Origin: Halomonas halocynthiae DSM 14573
GTDB taxonomy: Bacteria; Pseudomonadota; Gammaproteobacteria; Pseudomonadales; Halomonadaceae
NCBI RefSeq assembly: GCF_000425725.1
Contig: NZ_KE384440.1
Span: 124,001-188,000 of the forward strand
Direction: 5' to 3'
Length of the DNA stretch: 64,000 nucleotides
Translations under genes and position numbers: made by a program
Shown here: positions 25,389 to 34,684 of the stretch, one piece after another
Position numbering within the stretch: position 1 is the first letter of the stretch
How the letters are laid out: each line of letters opens with the position of its first letter
The notes under the pieces: model-generated
What the model was told of the DNA's origin: nothing
Seen by the model: the letters and a program-made list of their open reading frames with translations, nothing else
Database searches by the model: none

Positions 25389-28300
25389 TTATTTCTTCGC
25401 TTTGCGTTGTTTGCCGAGCACCAGCATGCAGGGCGTCAGCAGTAAGGTTAGGCCGGTAGCGAAGGTCAGGCCACCAGCAATGGCACTGGAAAGCTGAGCC
25501 CACCACTGGGTGGAGGGGGCATTGAAGCCAAGTGCGGGGCTGAACAGGTCGACGTTGATTTGTAGCACCATGGGCATCAGTCCGAGCACCGTCGTAATGG
25601 CCGTGAGTAGCACGGGGCGCAACCTGAGACCGCCAGCCTCGAGCGCGGCTTCCGCAGGCTCAAGCCCTTCATCACGCAGTTGGTTGTAAGTGTCGATTAA
25701 GACGATATTGTTGTTCACTACAATGCCTGCTAAGGCGATGATACCCATGCCCACCATGACGACGCCAAACGGTTGGGCGTTGATCAGCAGACCCAGCAAC
25801 ACTCCCGCAGTAGAAAAAATGATAGCTGAGAGCACCAGCGCAGCTTGATACAGGCTATTGAACTGAGTGACAAGAATCAGAGTCATCAGGGCGATGGCGA
25901 TTGAAAATGCGGTTAGTAGAAAGGTCATCGTTTCTTTCTGGTCTTGCTGCTCGCCTGCTACCTTGACCGTTACGCCATCTGGCAATCCTTCTTCCTTCAT
26001 GGCATCAAGCAGGGCCTGTAGTCTTTCCTGTGGCTGATGTCCCGCTTCTACGTCAGCTTCCAGTGTAAGCGCTCGTCGTCCGTCAATGCGCTGCAGTGTG
26101 CCGACCTTGGTGGCTGGCGCCATCGTCACGAAATGCGTAATAGGGACTTGGCCGCGGGGAGTATTCAGTGTCAGTCGGCCGAGTTGGTCTAGTGAGCGGG
26201 CGTTTTCTGGCAAGCGGATACGAATATCCACTTCGTCGTCGGTGTTAATTCCGCTTGGTCGGTAGCTGGCGACCTTAAGGCCGGTGGTGATTAACTGGAT
26301 AGCATTGCCGACGGTGGCAACATCGGTGCCAAACCGGGCAGCAGCCTCTCGGTCAACGGTGATACGCCATTCCACGCCCGGTAAACTGCGATTATCCTCG
26401 ATGTCACGAAAACCACCCAAGCGGTTCATGCGGCTGCGAATAGCGTCAGTAGCAAGCTCTGCTTTGTCGTTTTGGGTCGCGGCAATTTCAAGCACGATGG
26501 GCTTACCTCCGGCGGGCCCTTGTTCCTGTTTGCGAAACTCTAATGTGATGCCAGCCAAGTCGTCGGTTTGTCGTGCCATCTCGTTGAGAATGACCTGTGC
26601 TTGACGGCGGTGTTGCCAGTCGACAAATTGGAATTGCAACAGGCCGATGACATCGCTGCCTAGCTGTTGGTTGGGGCTGGCGAAGGAGCGCGCATAGATT
26701 GCCTGAATCTCAGACATGCCGCTCAGCCGAGCTTCTACTCGCCGCACAATGGCGTCGTTTTCTTGCACTGAAAAATCACCACGTGCGTGAACCAGAACTT
26801 GGGCGGTATCTGGTTCGGCGTCGGGAAAGAATTCTACGCCGTAATTGAAGCGCGAGTATCCGAAATAAACCAGTGCAATGAGTAACAGAGCGCCAAGCAG
26901 GGTCAGAATAGGGTGGGCAAGCAAGCGCGACAATAAGGCGCGGTAGGCGCGCCCGCCAGTGCTAACGGCGTTGCTTTGCTGTGTGGTGTTGCCACCCAGT
27001 AACCCGCCCAGTGTCGGCAGGAAAACAAGTGCCATAGCAAGCGAAGCCAACAAACAAAGAATAACGGTGGCGGGTAAGTATTTCATAAACTCACCGACCA
27101 TGCCGGGCCAGAACAGCAATGGTAGAAATACCGCCAGTGTGGTGGCTGTTGATGCGATAACCGGCCAGCTCATGCGGATTGCCGCTTCGCTCCACGCCTG
27201 TGTAGCAGGCATGCCCTGGTGTAGATTACGGTCGGCCAGTTCGCTCACCACGATGGCACCATCTACCAGCATGCCGGCGACCAGAATCAGCGCAAACAGC
27301 ACGACCATGTTGAGGGTAAAGCCAATGGACCAGATCAACAGAATACCGGTAAGAAAGGCGCCGGGAATCGTCAGTCCCACGAGCAGGGCGGGGCGTAGGC
27401 CCATGGCAGCGAGAATGACAATTAGCACCAGTGCGACGGCGGTTAAGACGTTATTGAGCAGCTCAGAGAGTAGTGACTCCACCATGTCAGACTGATCGGT
27501 GATGGTGGTAATAATCATGCCGTCGGGTAGCTGGTCGGCCGCTTCTTCGAGTAGCGCGTTGACGGCGGCGACAGTTGCTATCAGGTTCGCCCCCGTGCGT
27601 TTGGAAACCTCTAGTACCATGGCTGGTTGACCGTCGATGCGGGCGAAACCGTCGGGGTCTTTGAAGGTGGGGTAAAGCTGCGCGACATCATTGAAAGTGA
27701 CCACTTGGTCGCCATCAACTTTGACTGGAAGAGTAAGAACATCATCAATATCTTCGATGACGCCGGGCACTTTGAGGGCGATACGCCCCGCGCCGGTATC
27801 TAGGCTACCTGCGGCAACTAGCTGGTTGTTACGAGTGACCTGGTTGAACAGACTGCTGAAGTCGACGCCGTAGCTGTCAAGCACCTGGGGGGTGACGATG
27901 ATGTCTAACTGCGGCTCGCGGTCGCCGCCAATATCGACTTCAAGCACGTCGGGGATGCCTTCGATGGCCTGCTTTAGCTGACGTGCAGCCAGTGCTCGGC
28001 GATCTTCATCTACCGGGCCTGATAGTCCGATGGTCAATACTGGGAAGCGACCGACGTTAACTTCAACAACGCGCGGCTCTTCGGCCTCATCGGGTAGTTT
28101 AGCTTTGGCAATATCTACTTTTTCACGAACATCCGTTAGTGCTTTATCTGGGTTGAAACCGGGATCAAATTCGAGGGTGACGGAAGCATGGCCTTCTGAG
28201 GCCTGAGCGGTGACTTGGCGCAGCCCTTCGATACTGCGTAGCTCTTGTTCCATGGGGCGAATCAGGAGTCGCTCAGCGTCTTCAGGACTGACACCTTCAA

Positions 28301-28457
28301 GCATCAGTGAAACGTAAACGAAGGGAATGGTGACGTCGGGGTTCGCTTCCTTGGGAATGGCCTGCCACGCGCTGACGCCAGCTACCAGCAAGGCCACCAG
28401 CAACAGGAGTGTGGTGCGGGCATGGGATATTGCGGCCTCGATCAGTTGACGCATCAT
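25389..28457 (-). CDS. RND-family efflux pump, inner-membrane permease
   Basis: A 1022-residue proton-driven transporter of the HAE type. It has the duplicated layout of 12 membrane helices with two large periplasmic porter regions (about 30-330 and 555-860). The N-terminal IPKEANPDVTIPFVYVSLMLEGVSPEDAE region and GGLRLRPVLLTAITTVLGLMPM near the C-terminus are typical. Transmembrane helix 4 reads AGMLVDGAIVVSELADR, with one Asp instead of the DD pair of AcrB. The start overlaps the stop of the adaptor gene by four bases. No outer-membrane channel gene is nearby, so a shared TolC/OprM is likely. Substrates cannot be inferred. Confidence 0.92.
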   Translation of the reverse strand: MMRQLIEAAISHARTTLLLLVALLVAGVSAWQAIPKEANPDVTIPFVYVSLMLEGVSPEDAERLLIRPMEQELRSIEGLRQVTAQASEGHASVTLEFDPGFNPDKALTDVREKVDIAKAKLPDEAEEPRVVEVNVGRFPVLTIGLSGPVDEDRRALAARQLKQAIEGIPDVLEVDIGGDREPQLDIIVTPQVLDSYGVDFSSLFNQVTRNNQLVAAGSLDTGAGRIALKVPGVIEDIDDVLTLPVKVDGDQVVTFNDVAQLYPTFKDPDGFARIDGQPAMVLEVSKRTGANLIATVAAVNALLEEAADQLPDGMIITTITDQSDMVESLLSELLNNVLTAVALVLIVILAAMGLRPALLVGLTIPGAFLTGILLIWSIGFTLNMVVLFALILVAGMLVDGAIVVSELADRNLHQGMPATQAWSEAAIRMSWPVIASTATTLAVFLPLLFWPGMVGEFMKYLPATVILCLLASLAMALVFLPTLGGLLGGNTTQQSNAVSTGGRAYRALLSRLLAHPILTLLGALLLIALVYFGYSRFNYGVEFFPDAEPDTAQVLVHARGDFSVQENDAIVRRVEARLSGMSEIQAIYARSFASPNQQLGSDVIGLLQFQFVDWQHRRQAQVILNEMARQTDDLAGITLEFRKQEQGPAGGKPIVLEIAATQNDKAELATDAIRSRMNRLGGFRDIEDNRSLPGVEWRITVDREAAARFGTDVATVGNAIQLITTGLKVASYRPSGINTDDEVDIRIRLPENARSLDQLGRLTLNTPRGQVPITHFVTMAPATKVGTLQRIDGRRALTLEADVEAGHQPQERLQALLDAMKEEGLPDGVTVKVAGEQQDQKETMTFLLTAFSIAIALMTLILVTQFNSLYQAALVLSAIIFSTAGVLLGLLINAQPFGVVMVGMGIIALAGIVVNNNIVLIDTYNQLRDEGLEPAEAALEAGGLRLRPVLLTAITTVLGLMPMVLQINVDLFSPALGFNAPSTQWWAQLSSAIAGGLTFATGLTLLLTPCMLVLGKQRKAKK

Positions 28458-29590
28458 GGGGCAGCATCTGCGTTAGTGGCCTGTGGGCGGTTTACTGGCC
28501 CAGCGGTATCGGGGTTGCTAGCGGCCAGCACTGGCTCAACTTGTTCCCCAGGCGCAACGAAACCCGCGCCTAGTGTAATCAAGCGGATATGCTCAGGCAG
28601 GCCAGCAACTCTGGCTTGGTCGGCATCACTTGAGACCAGCTCAACCGGATCAAGAATAACGCGGTTTTGAGTATCAAGATGTTTGAGCGCTAATCGGCCG
28701 TCTGCGGTTAGGTGCAACAAGCCAGGTGAAACGCGGTGAACCGGCTTTGTGGGTAAGGCGAGTTCAATGGTAGCGCTGGCACCGGCTAAGCGGCGTTGCT
28801 CAGGGTTATCTAAGATGACTTCGATGGCAAAGCTGCGGGTCGCCTCATCAGCACGGCGTGAAACGTAGTTCAGGGTGCCGTTCAGCTCGCTGCCATCTAA
28901 TAGCCGAACTGTGGCTGGCAGACCGATATCAAGATCCAGAGCTTGGCGCTGAGGTACCCACCCTTTGGCGATAAGGCGGTTGTCTTCAATTAGCAGCCCC
29001 CACGTTTCACCCGCTTGTAGCTCGTCGCCAAGCTCGACATCAAGACGGTCTAATCGACCGGCAAATGGCGCCTGTGGTCGAGTGTCGTCGAGTTCGCGCC
29101 TGAGGGTGGCGACTTCAGCTCTGGCTCGGCTGAGTTGGCTTTGCAAGCGCAAGTATTCGGTGTCTGAAATCATGGAGCGCTGACGCAGACGTTCGGCACC
29201 ATCGAGTTCGGCCTGAGCCAGCGTTAGTTCTGACTGCGCCTGGTTTAGCCGAGCGGGCAGCGCTTGCTGGTCAATTTCAAGCAGCACGTCCCCTTGTGAA
29301 ACGCGGCGGCCCTGACTAACGGGTAAACCGGCCACTTGCCCGCTCTGGCGTGCACGTAGCGCTACCTCACTTTCAGCGTTTAGCTGCCCTTGAATCAGCA
29401 AATATGGTGAGAAATCGCTAGCGTCGCGCTCCATAATTTCTACCCGTGTTAGCGCTGTTTTTGGCGTGGGCGCAGCTTCTGGCGGTGTGTCGCGAAAACT
29501 GGCCAGATCGCCGAAGGCCAGCCATAGCGTCAGTATGACCACTAGGGCGATCGCCATCAGTACCGAGCGTGAAGGGCTGCGAGAGGGCAT
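28454..29590 (-). CDS. RND efflux periplasmic adaptor (HlyD/MFP family)
   Basis: A 378-residue membrane-fusion protein linking the RND permease to an outer-membrane channel. An N-terminal signal anchor (about 10-27, VLMAIALVVILTLWLAFG) has no lipobox. A biotinyl-lipoyl half motif ALRARQSGQVAGLPVSQGRRVSQGDVLLEID is followed by an alpha-helical hairpin rich in Arg/Leu (about 110-170) and the second half motif RPQAPFAGRLDRLDVELGDELQAGE. It is first in the two-gene operon and divergent from mdh; the 211-base gap holds both promoters. Confidence 0.92.
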   Translation of the reverse strand: MPSRSPSRSVLMAIALVVILTLWLAFGDLASFRDTPPEAAPTPKTALTRVEIMERDASDFSPYLLIQGQLNAESEVALRARQSGQVAGLPVSQGRRVSQGDVLLEIDQQALPARLNQAQSELTLAQAELDGAERLRQRSMISDTEYLRLQSQLSRARAEVATLRRELDDTRPQAPFAGRLDRLDVELGDELQAGETWGLLIEDNRLIAKGWVPQRQALDLDIGLPATVRLLDGSELNGTLNYVSRRADEATRSFAIEVILDNPEQRRLAGASATIELALPTKPVHRVSPGLLHLTADGRLALKHLDTQNRVILDPVELVSSDADQARVAGLPEHIRLITLGAGFVAPGEQVEPVLAASNPDTAGPVNRPQATNADAAP

Positions 29591-29801
29591 TGGGTGGTCC
29601 GGGTAGCAAACGATGAATAGAATAATGTGACGTTAACCCTGACAGCATAACGCAGGGTCACTCTATGGCGATATATACTGTCGAAGTAGTCACATGTCGC
29701 ATTGAGTTTTATGCAAGGCAGGCATACCATTTTGCCCACTTGAATGTCGGTGTGGAGCAACGCGCCGCTTTTTCCTCACGGTAGTTACCGAAGGAGTTAC
29801 C

Positions 29802-30776
29802 ATGAAAGACCCCGTACGTATTGCCATTACCGGCGCAGCCGGTCAAATCAGCTATTCATTAGCGTTTCGTATTGCCGCTGGCGATATGCTCGGCAAAGAC
29901 CAGCCGGTTATTCTGCAGCTGTTGGAAATTACTCCAGCCCTTGACGCGCTAAGCGGTGTGGTCATGGAGTTGAACGACTGCGCTTTCCCGCTGCTGCAAG
30001 ACATTGTGGCAACTGACGATGCCAATGTTGCATTTAAAGACGCTGATTATGCTCTGCTGGTCGGTGCGCGTCCGCGCGGCCCAGGCATGGAGCGTAAGGA
30101 TCTGCTCGAAGCCAATGCGGCGATCTTCTCCGCTCAGGGCAAGGCCATGAACGACAGCGCCAGCCGTGATATTAAAGTGCTGGTCGTGGGTAACCCGGCT
30201 AACACTAATGCTCTGATCGCTTCGTGTAATGCACCGGACCTTAATCCCGGGCAGTTTACTGCGATGATGCGTTTGGATCACAACCGGGCTATGTCGCAGC
30301 TGGCTGAGAAAACTGGCAAGCATTCTACGGACGTTGAGTCCATGGTGGTGTGGGGCAATCACAGTGCCACTCAGTACCCAGATTTAGCTCACTGTAACGT
30401 CGCCGGCAAGCCAGCGCTGGAGCTGGTTGAGCAGGACTGGTACGAGAACGACTTTATTCCTACCGTGCAGCAGCGTGGCGCCGCGATCATCAAAGCACGT
30501 GGCGCGTCTTCAGCAGCGTCTGCGGCGTCTGCGGCAATTGATCATATGCGCGACTGGGCGCTTGGCAGCGATGGTATTGTCAGCATGGGGATTCCTGCTG
30601 ATGGCAGCTATGGCATTGAGCCGGGCATCATGTATTCCTACCCAGTGGTTTGTAAGGGTGGCAAGTATGAAATCGTTCAGGGCCTAGAGGTCAGTGACTT
30701 CAGCCGCGAGCGTATGAGCGCTACTGAGCAGGAACTGCGCGAAGAGCGGGCAGCCGTCGAGCACCTGCTTGGCTAA
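29802..30776 (+). CDS. mdh: malate dehydrogenase (NAD), type 2
   Basis: A 324-residue TCA-cycle enzyme interconverting malate and oxaloacetate. The N-terminal [21 protein letters not shown] is the hallmark of the type-2 family, related to cytosolic eukaryotic MDH rather than E. coli Mdh. The active-site Arg residues lie in [13 protein letters not shown], and the catalytic His in [18 protein letters not shown] precedes the ATG, and a strong terminator follows. It is monocistronic and divergent from the RND operon. Confidence 0.95.
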   Translation: MKDPVRIAITGAAGQISYSLAFRIAAGDMLGKDQPVILQLLEITPALDALSGVVMELNDCAFPLLQDIVATDDANVAFKDADYALLVGARPRGPGMERKDLLEANAAIFSAQGKAMNDSASRDIKVLVVGNPANTNALIASCNAPDLNPGQFTAMMRLDHNRAMSQLAEKTGKHSTDVESMVVWGNHSATQYPDLAHCNVAGKPALELVEQDWYENDFIPTVQQRGAAIIKARGASSAASAASAAIDHMRDWALGSDGIVSMGIPADGSYGIEPGIMYSYPVVCKGGKYEIVQGLEVSDFSRERMSATEQELREERAAVEHLLG

Positions 30777-30803
30777 GCGTTACGCTAAATGACGCAAGTG
30801 AGG

Positions 30804-30837
30804 CCCCGCTGGATAACTTTCCGGCGGGGTTTTTTTT
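30804..30837 (+). terminator. rho-independent terminator of mdh
   Basis: A stem CCCCGCTGG-ATAACTTT-CCGGCGGGG (one wobble pair) is followed by eight T residues. Confidence 0.95.
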
Positions 30838-30874
30838 GAGGTTTTTCAGGTGGGCGGTGTCATGCGGGATATTC

Positions 30875-30917
30875 GGGGAGCGTAGCAGCGCCGTCGCTGG
30901 ATAACGCCAGCTCCCAC
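30875..30917 (-). repeat. REP-like extragenic palindrome
   Basis: Read on the minus strand, the element begins GTGGGAGCTGGCGTTATCCA, followed by GCGAC, and ends in CGCTCCCC. It contains the palindrome GCTGG-CGTTAT-CCAGC and outer GGGAGC/GCTCCC arms. The GTGGGAGC head resembles REP sequences dispersed by RAYT transposases in Pseudomonas and Halomonas-like genomes. I find a single copy in this window. Confidence 0.5.
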
Positions 30918-30933
30918 AAAAACACCATGGCTC

Positions 30934-31590
30934 TCAGTCGCGCAGGCTGATAATTCGCCAGTCACGTTGTTCAGCAATCTCTCTCAGGCGGTTATCTGGA
31001 TCGACGGCCACGGGATGCTCCACCATCTCAAGTAGTGGCAAGTCGTTGTGTGAGTCGCTATAGAACCAGGCATCTTCCATGGAAAGTTCTTTGTCAGCTA
31101 TCCACTCTTTGAGGCGGGTGATCTTGCCTTCGCGGAAACTGGGTGTACCGACGACGCGTCCAGTGTAGTGCCCTTCTTTCATTTCTGGTTCGACGGCAAT
31201 CAGGTTGTCAATACCCAGCCGTTTGGCGATGGGGGCCGTGATGAAACGGTTGGTGGCGGTAATAATCAGTAGGGTATCGCCGCTGGTGCGGTGACGGGCG
31301 ATCAGCGCTTCAGCTCGTTCAAGAATGTGGGGCTCGATCCAGCCAGCCATAAACTGCTGATGCCAGGAAGTGAGTTGTTGCAGGGTGTTTTCAGCCAGTG
31401 GCTTGAGGGCCACAGCAAGAAACTCATCCATATCCAGGGTTCCGGCTTCATAATCAGCCATGAAGCGGTCATTGGCTTCGCGATAGGCGTTTGGATCTAC
31501 GGCGCCTTGCTCCAGCAGAAACTCTCCCCACGCATGGTCGCTGTCGATAGAGATCAGGGTATTGTCTAGGTCGAAAATGGCTAGGCTCAC
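30934..31590 (-). CDS. HAD-IB phosphatase, likely histidinol-phosphatase-like (PA0335-type)
   Basis: A 218-residue HAD subfamily IB phosphatase. Motif I is LAIFDLDNTLI, motif II is in LLIITATNRF, and motif III/IV is KITRLKEW followed by FYSDSHNDLPLLE. It resembles SerB-like enzymes. Gene order (this gene, rppH, ptsP, then an NRDE protein, tauE and lgt) matches the Pseudomonas aeruginosa PA0335-PA0341 region, in which PA0335 was reported as a histidinol-phosphate phosphatase (from memory), so a role in histidine synthesis is a reasonable inference. The start is GTG 31588-31590, with GAGG six bases upstream; a longer frame to 31647 has no support. Confidence 0.8.
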   Translation of the reverse strand: MSLAIFDLDNTLISIDSDHAWGEFLLEQGAVDPNAYREANDRFMADYEAGTLDMDEFLAVALKPLAENTLQQLTSWHQQFMAGWIEPHILERAEALIARHRTSGDTLLIITATNRFITAPIAKRLGIDNLIAVEPEMKEGHYTGRVVGTPSFREGKITRLKEWIADKELSMEDAWFYSDSHNDLPLLEMVEHPVAVDPDNRLREIAEQRDWRIISLRD

Positions 31591-31751
31591 GGTTTCCCTC
31601 AAGTTATGGCGGTCTGCATTTGCGCCAAGAGTATGGCAGAAGCTCATAGCGACGACGAGTTCTGCAGAGAGGCAATTCGCTGGCTGTATTGCGGCACTTC
31701 ACAGCCTTATGGAAGAATGAGGCTAATATTTGAATTTATAAGGTGAAGTCC

Positions 31752-32246
31752 GTGATCGACGCTGACGGCTTTCGCCCCAATGTTGGCATTATTATCGCTA
31801 ATGATCAGGGGCAACTGCTTTGGGCGCGTCGTGTAGGGCAGAACGCATGGCAATTTCCCCAGGGAGGCATTAACGCAAGTGAAACACCTAAACAGGCGCT
31901 CTTTCGCGAGCTGCAAGAAGAAATCGGCTTGACTGCCGATGATGTCGAGGTGCTTGCTTGTACCCGGGGTTGGCTGAGGTATCGTCTGCCGCGACGCATG
32001 GTAAGAACACATTCCCGGCCGGTATGTATCGGCCAGAAACAGAAATGGTTTCTGCTCAGAATTCGTTGTCACGATGATCGAGTTTGTGTGAGCAGAGGCC
32101 CAGCTAAACCAGAATTTGATGACTGGCGCTGGGTCAGCTATTGGTACCCACTTGGGCAGGTTGTGGCATTCAAACGTGAGGTGTATCGCTGCGCCTTGCG
32201 CGAGTTGTCGCCACGCTTGCAGCGGCTGACACAGTACAGAAAGTGA
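31752..32246 (+). CDS. rppH: RNA pyrophosphohydrolase RppH
   Basis: A 164-residue Nudix hydrolase that removes pyrophosphate from 5' triphosphorylated mRNA and triggers RNase E-dependent decay. The Nudix box reads [20 protein letters not shown], ending IG, and [13 protein letters not shown] and WRWVSYWYP are conserved RppH segments. Homologues begin [12 protein letters not shown], so the GTG at 31752 is the right start (AAGG about 8 bases upstream), not the GTG at 31743. It is divergent from the phosphatase gene and followed by ptsP. Confidence 0.94.
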   Translation: MIDADGFRPNVGIIIANDQGQLLWARRVGQNAWQFPQGGINASETPKQALFRELQEEIGLTADDVEVLACTRGWLRYRLPRRMVRTHSRPVCIGQKQKWFLLRIRCHDDRVCVSRGPAKPEFDDWRWVSYWYPLGQVVAFKREVYRCALRELSPRLQRLTQYRK

Positions 32247-32369
32247 ATGTTCACTTGTTAGCGAGTCAGCGCAGGAAGGTAGAGAGTTAGTAGAGCAAAG
32301 GCCGTCGGACCATTCGGCGAATAGGGGACGAGGGTCCCTTTGGGCACAGTCGTGGGGCGAAAAATAAAC

Positions 32370-34652
32370 ATGGATAGCAAAACGCCGATGCTTGAAGTGC
32401 TGCGGCGCATCATTCTGGAGGTGAACGGGGCGCGTAATCTTGAGGTGGCTATGTCCACCATGGTTCGGCGTATCCGCAAGGCGATGCGTACCGATGTGTG
32501 CTCTTTTTACCTGTACGAGCCCGAGCAGCAGCAATTGGTACTGATGGAAACCATCGGTTTGAGGACCCAGTCTGTGGGGCATGTGACACTGCCACTTGGC
32601 GAAGGGTTAGTTGGGTTGGTGGCTAAGCGTGAAGAGCCGCTTAACCTTGAAGATGCCCAGGCGCACCCACGCTTTTGGTACTTTGCTTCCACGGGTGAAG
32701 AGCGTTATTACAGCTTTTTGGGTGTGCCGATTATTCATCAGCGCCGCATGCTTGGTGTGCTGGTGGTTCAGCAGTCTGACAAGCGTCGTTACAATGAATC
32801 AGATGAAGCGTTTTTGGTCACCATGGCGGCACAGCTGGGAGGTGTGCTTGCCCACGCCATAGTGACAGGTAATCTGAACCACCCCGGTGCGTTGGGTAGT
32901 CAGGTGACGTTCCATGGTGTCGCGGCTTCTCCGGGGATGGCGATCGGCGAAGGAGTTGTTATCGCACCGCTGGCCGACCTGGACAGCGTGCCAGACTTAA
33001 TTCCTACCGACCAAGAGTTCGAAATTGCCCGTCTGAAAGATGCTATTGATCATGTGCGAGCAGATATTCGCGCTGCGGGTGAGCGCTTAGCCAGCCGGAT
33101 TTCAGTTCAAGAGCTGGCGCTCTTTGAGGTGTATCAGCAGATGCTGGGTGAAGCGGCGCTGTACCAGGAAGTCGTCAAGCGTATTCGTGAAGGGCAGTGG
33201 GCCCCCGGTGCTTTGGCTGATGTGGTGCGCCGCCATGTGCAATATCTTGAGCGGGTTGATGATGATTACCTCAGCGAGCGCGCCGCGGATGTTCGCGACT
33301 TAGGACGCCGTGTGCTGGCCAACCTTCAGGAAGAAACGGTTGATAGGCCGGCCGTTTATCCTGAAGGCACGATCCTGGTGGGCGATGAGTTAAGCGTGGC
33401 TATGCTCGGTGAGGTTCCTCGGGAGCGTCTAGGCGGGTTGGTGTCGGTTAATGGTTCGAGCAACTCTCATGTGGCGATCATTGCGCGGGCGATGGGAGTT
33501 CCGACTGTCATGGGTATTTCTGACCTGCCGTTGCCCAGGCTCAATGGCGCAAAAGTGGTATTGGATGGTCATCGTGGTCGGTTGATTGTGCGGCCTGGTG
33601 AGGAGTTAGAGACACGCTATCGCGCCTTGATCAAGGAAGGGCGTGAAATCAGTGAGCTGCTGGAGACCGAGCAAGACCTTCCTAGCTGCACCCCAGACGG
33701 GCATGAAATGCCGTTGATGGTTAATACTGGCTTGGCGGTGGACGCTGTTGCCTCGTTAAAACCCCGTATCAGCGGGGTGGGTTTGTATCGCACTGAAATT
33801 TCTTTCATGGTGGCCGAGCGCTTTCCGAGTGAGCAGGAGCAGATGCGCCTGTACCGTGACCAGTTGGCGAGTTTTTCTCCGCTTCCTGTGGTAATGCGTA
33901 CTCTGGATATTGGTGGTGACAAGGATCTGCCATATTTCCCCATTAAGGAAGCCAACCCTTTTCTGGGGTGGCGAGGTATTCGTGTCACTCTGGATCATCC
34001 TGAAGTGATGATGGTGCAGTTGCGTGCCATGCTGGAGGCGTCGCAGGGGCTGAATAACCTGCGTATTCTGTTGCCGATGATTAGCACGGTTGAAGAGGTG
34101 GATGACGCGCTGCGGTTGCTTGATCGTGCCATTGTTGAATTGGCTGAAGATGGCGTTGACGTCATTCGGCCACAGGTTGGCGTTATGCTGGAGGTACCAG
34201 CAACGTTATACCAGTTGGGGGCTTTGGCTCAGCGGGTCGATTTTTTCTCGGTGGGCAGTAATGACCTCACTCAGTATTTACTGGCGGTAGACCGCAATAA
34301 CTCTCGCGTTGCTAAATTACATGATGCCTGCCATCCCGCGGTATTGACGGCATTGTCTCGGCTGGCCATAGAAGCGCGGGCGTTGAATATGCCAGTTTCT
34401 GTATGTGGTGAGTTAGCCGGCGACCCCGCTGGTGCCCTGTTGCTAATGGGGATGGGCTTTGATTCGCTGTCGATGAACGCGCTCAGCTTGCCGCGAGTGC
34501 GTGCTGTTATTCGGCGTGTGTCTCTCTCGGCTTCGCAGCAGTTAGTTGACGATACGCTAGCGCTCGACTCCCCCCAGGAAGTCAGGTCGTTGTTGGACGC
34601 GCGTTTGCAAGGGTGGGAGTTGGGGCATTTGCTGCCGCCGAGTACAGATTAA
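32370..34652 (+). CDS. ptsP: phosphoenolpyruvate-protein phosphotransferase EI-Ntr
   Basis: A 760-residue first component of the nitrogen phosphotransferase chain (PtsP to NPr to EIIA-Ntr), which regulates rather than transports. An N-terminal GAF domain (about 20-160) is followed by the PEP-utiliser N-terminal domain, the swivelling domain with phospho-acceptor His367 in GSSNSHVAI, and a C-terminal PEP-binding barrel (RTEISFM, LGWRGIR, SVGSNDLTQYLLAVDRNN, VCGELAGDP). ATG 32370 is chosen, but its ribosome site is weak and ATG 32388 also fits homologues. It follows rppH as in Pseudomonas and E. coli. Confidence 0.94.
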   Translation: MDSKTPMLEVLRRIILEVNGARNLEVAMSTMVRRIRKAMRTDVCSFYLYEPEQQQLVLMETIGLRTQSVGHVTLPLGEGLVGLVAKREEPLNLEDAQAHPRFWYFASTGEERYYSFLGVPIIHQRRMLGVLVVQQSDKRRYNESDEAFLVTMAAQLGGVLAHAIVTGNLNHPGALGSQVTFHGVAASPGMAIGEGVVIAPLADLDSVPDLIPTDQEFEIARLKDAIDHVRADIRAAGERLASRISVQELALFEVYQQMLGEAALYQEVVKRIREGQWAPGALADVVRRHVQYLERVDDDYLSERAADVRDLGRRVLANLQEETVDRPAVYPEGTILVGDELSVAMLGEVPRERLGGLVSVNGSSNSHVAIIARAMGVPTVMGISDLPLPRLNGAKVVLDGHRGRLIVRPGEELETRYRALIKEGREISELLETEQDLPSCTPDGHEMPLMVNTGLAVDAVASLKPRISGVGLYRTEISFMVAERFPSEQEQMRLYRDQLASFSPLPVVMRTLDIGGDKDLPYFPIKEANPFLGWRGIRVTLDHPEVMMVQLRAMLEASQGLNNLRILLPMISTVEEVDDALRLLDRAIVELAEDGVDVIRPQVGVMLEVPATLYQLGALAQRVDFFSVGSNDLTQYLLAVDRNNSRVAKLHDACHPAVLTALSRLAIEARALNMPVSVCGELAGDPAGALLLMGMGFDSLSMNALSLPRVRAVIRRVSLSASQQLVDDTLALDSPQEVRSLLDARLQGWELGHLLPPSTD

Positions 34653-34684
34653 CGGCGAATAAATAGCGAGCTGGGGATTGTTGA

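Noticed and set aside
31707..32582. Minus-strand open frame of 291 codons opposite rppH and the ptsP start
   Set aside because: No recognisable domain and fully antisense to two well-supported genes.
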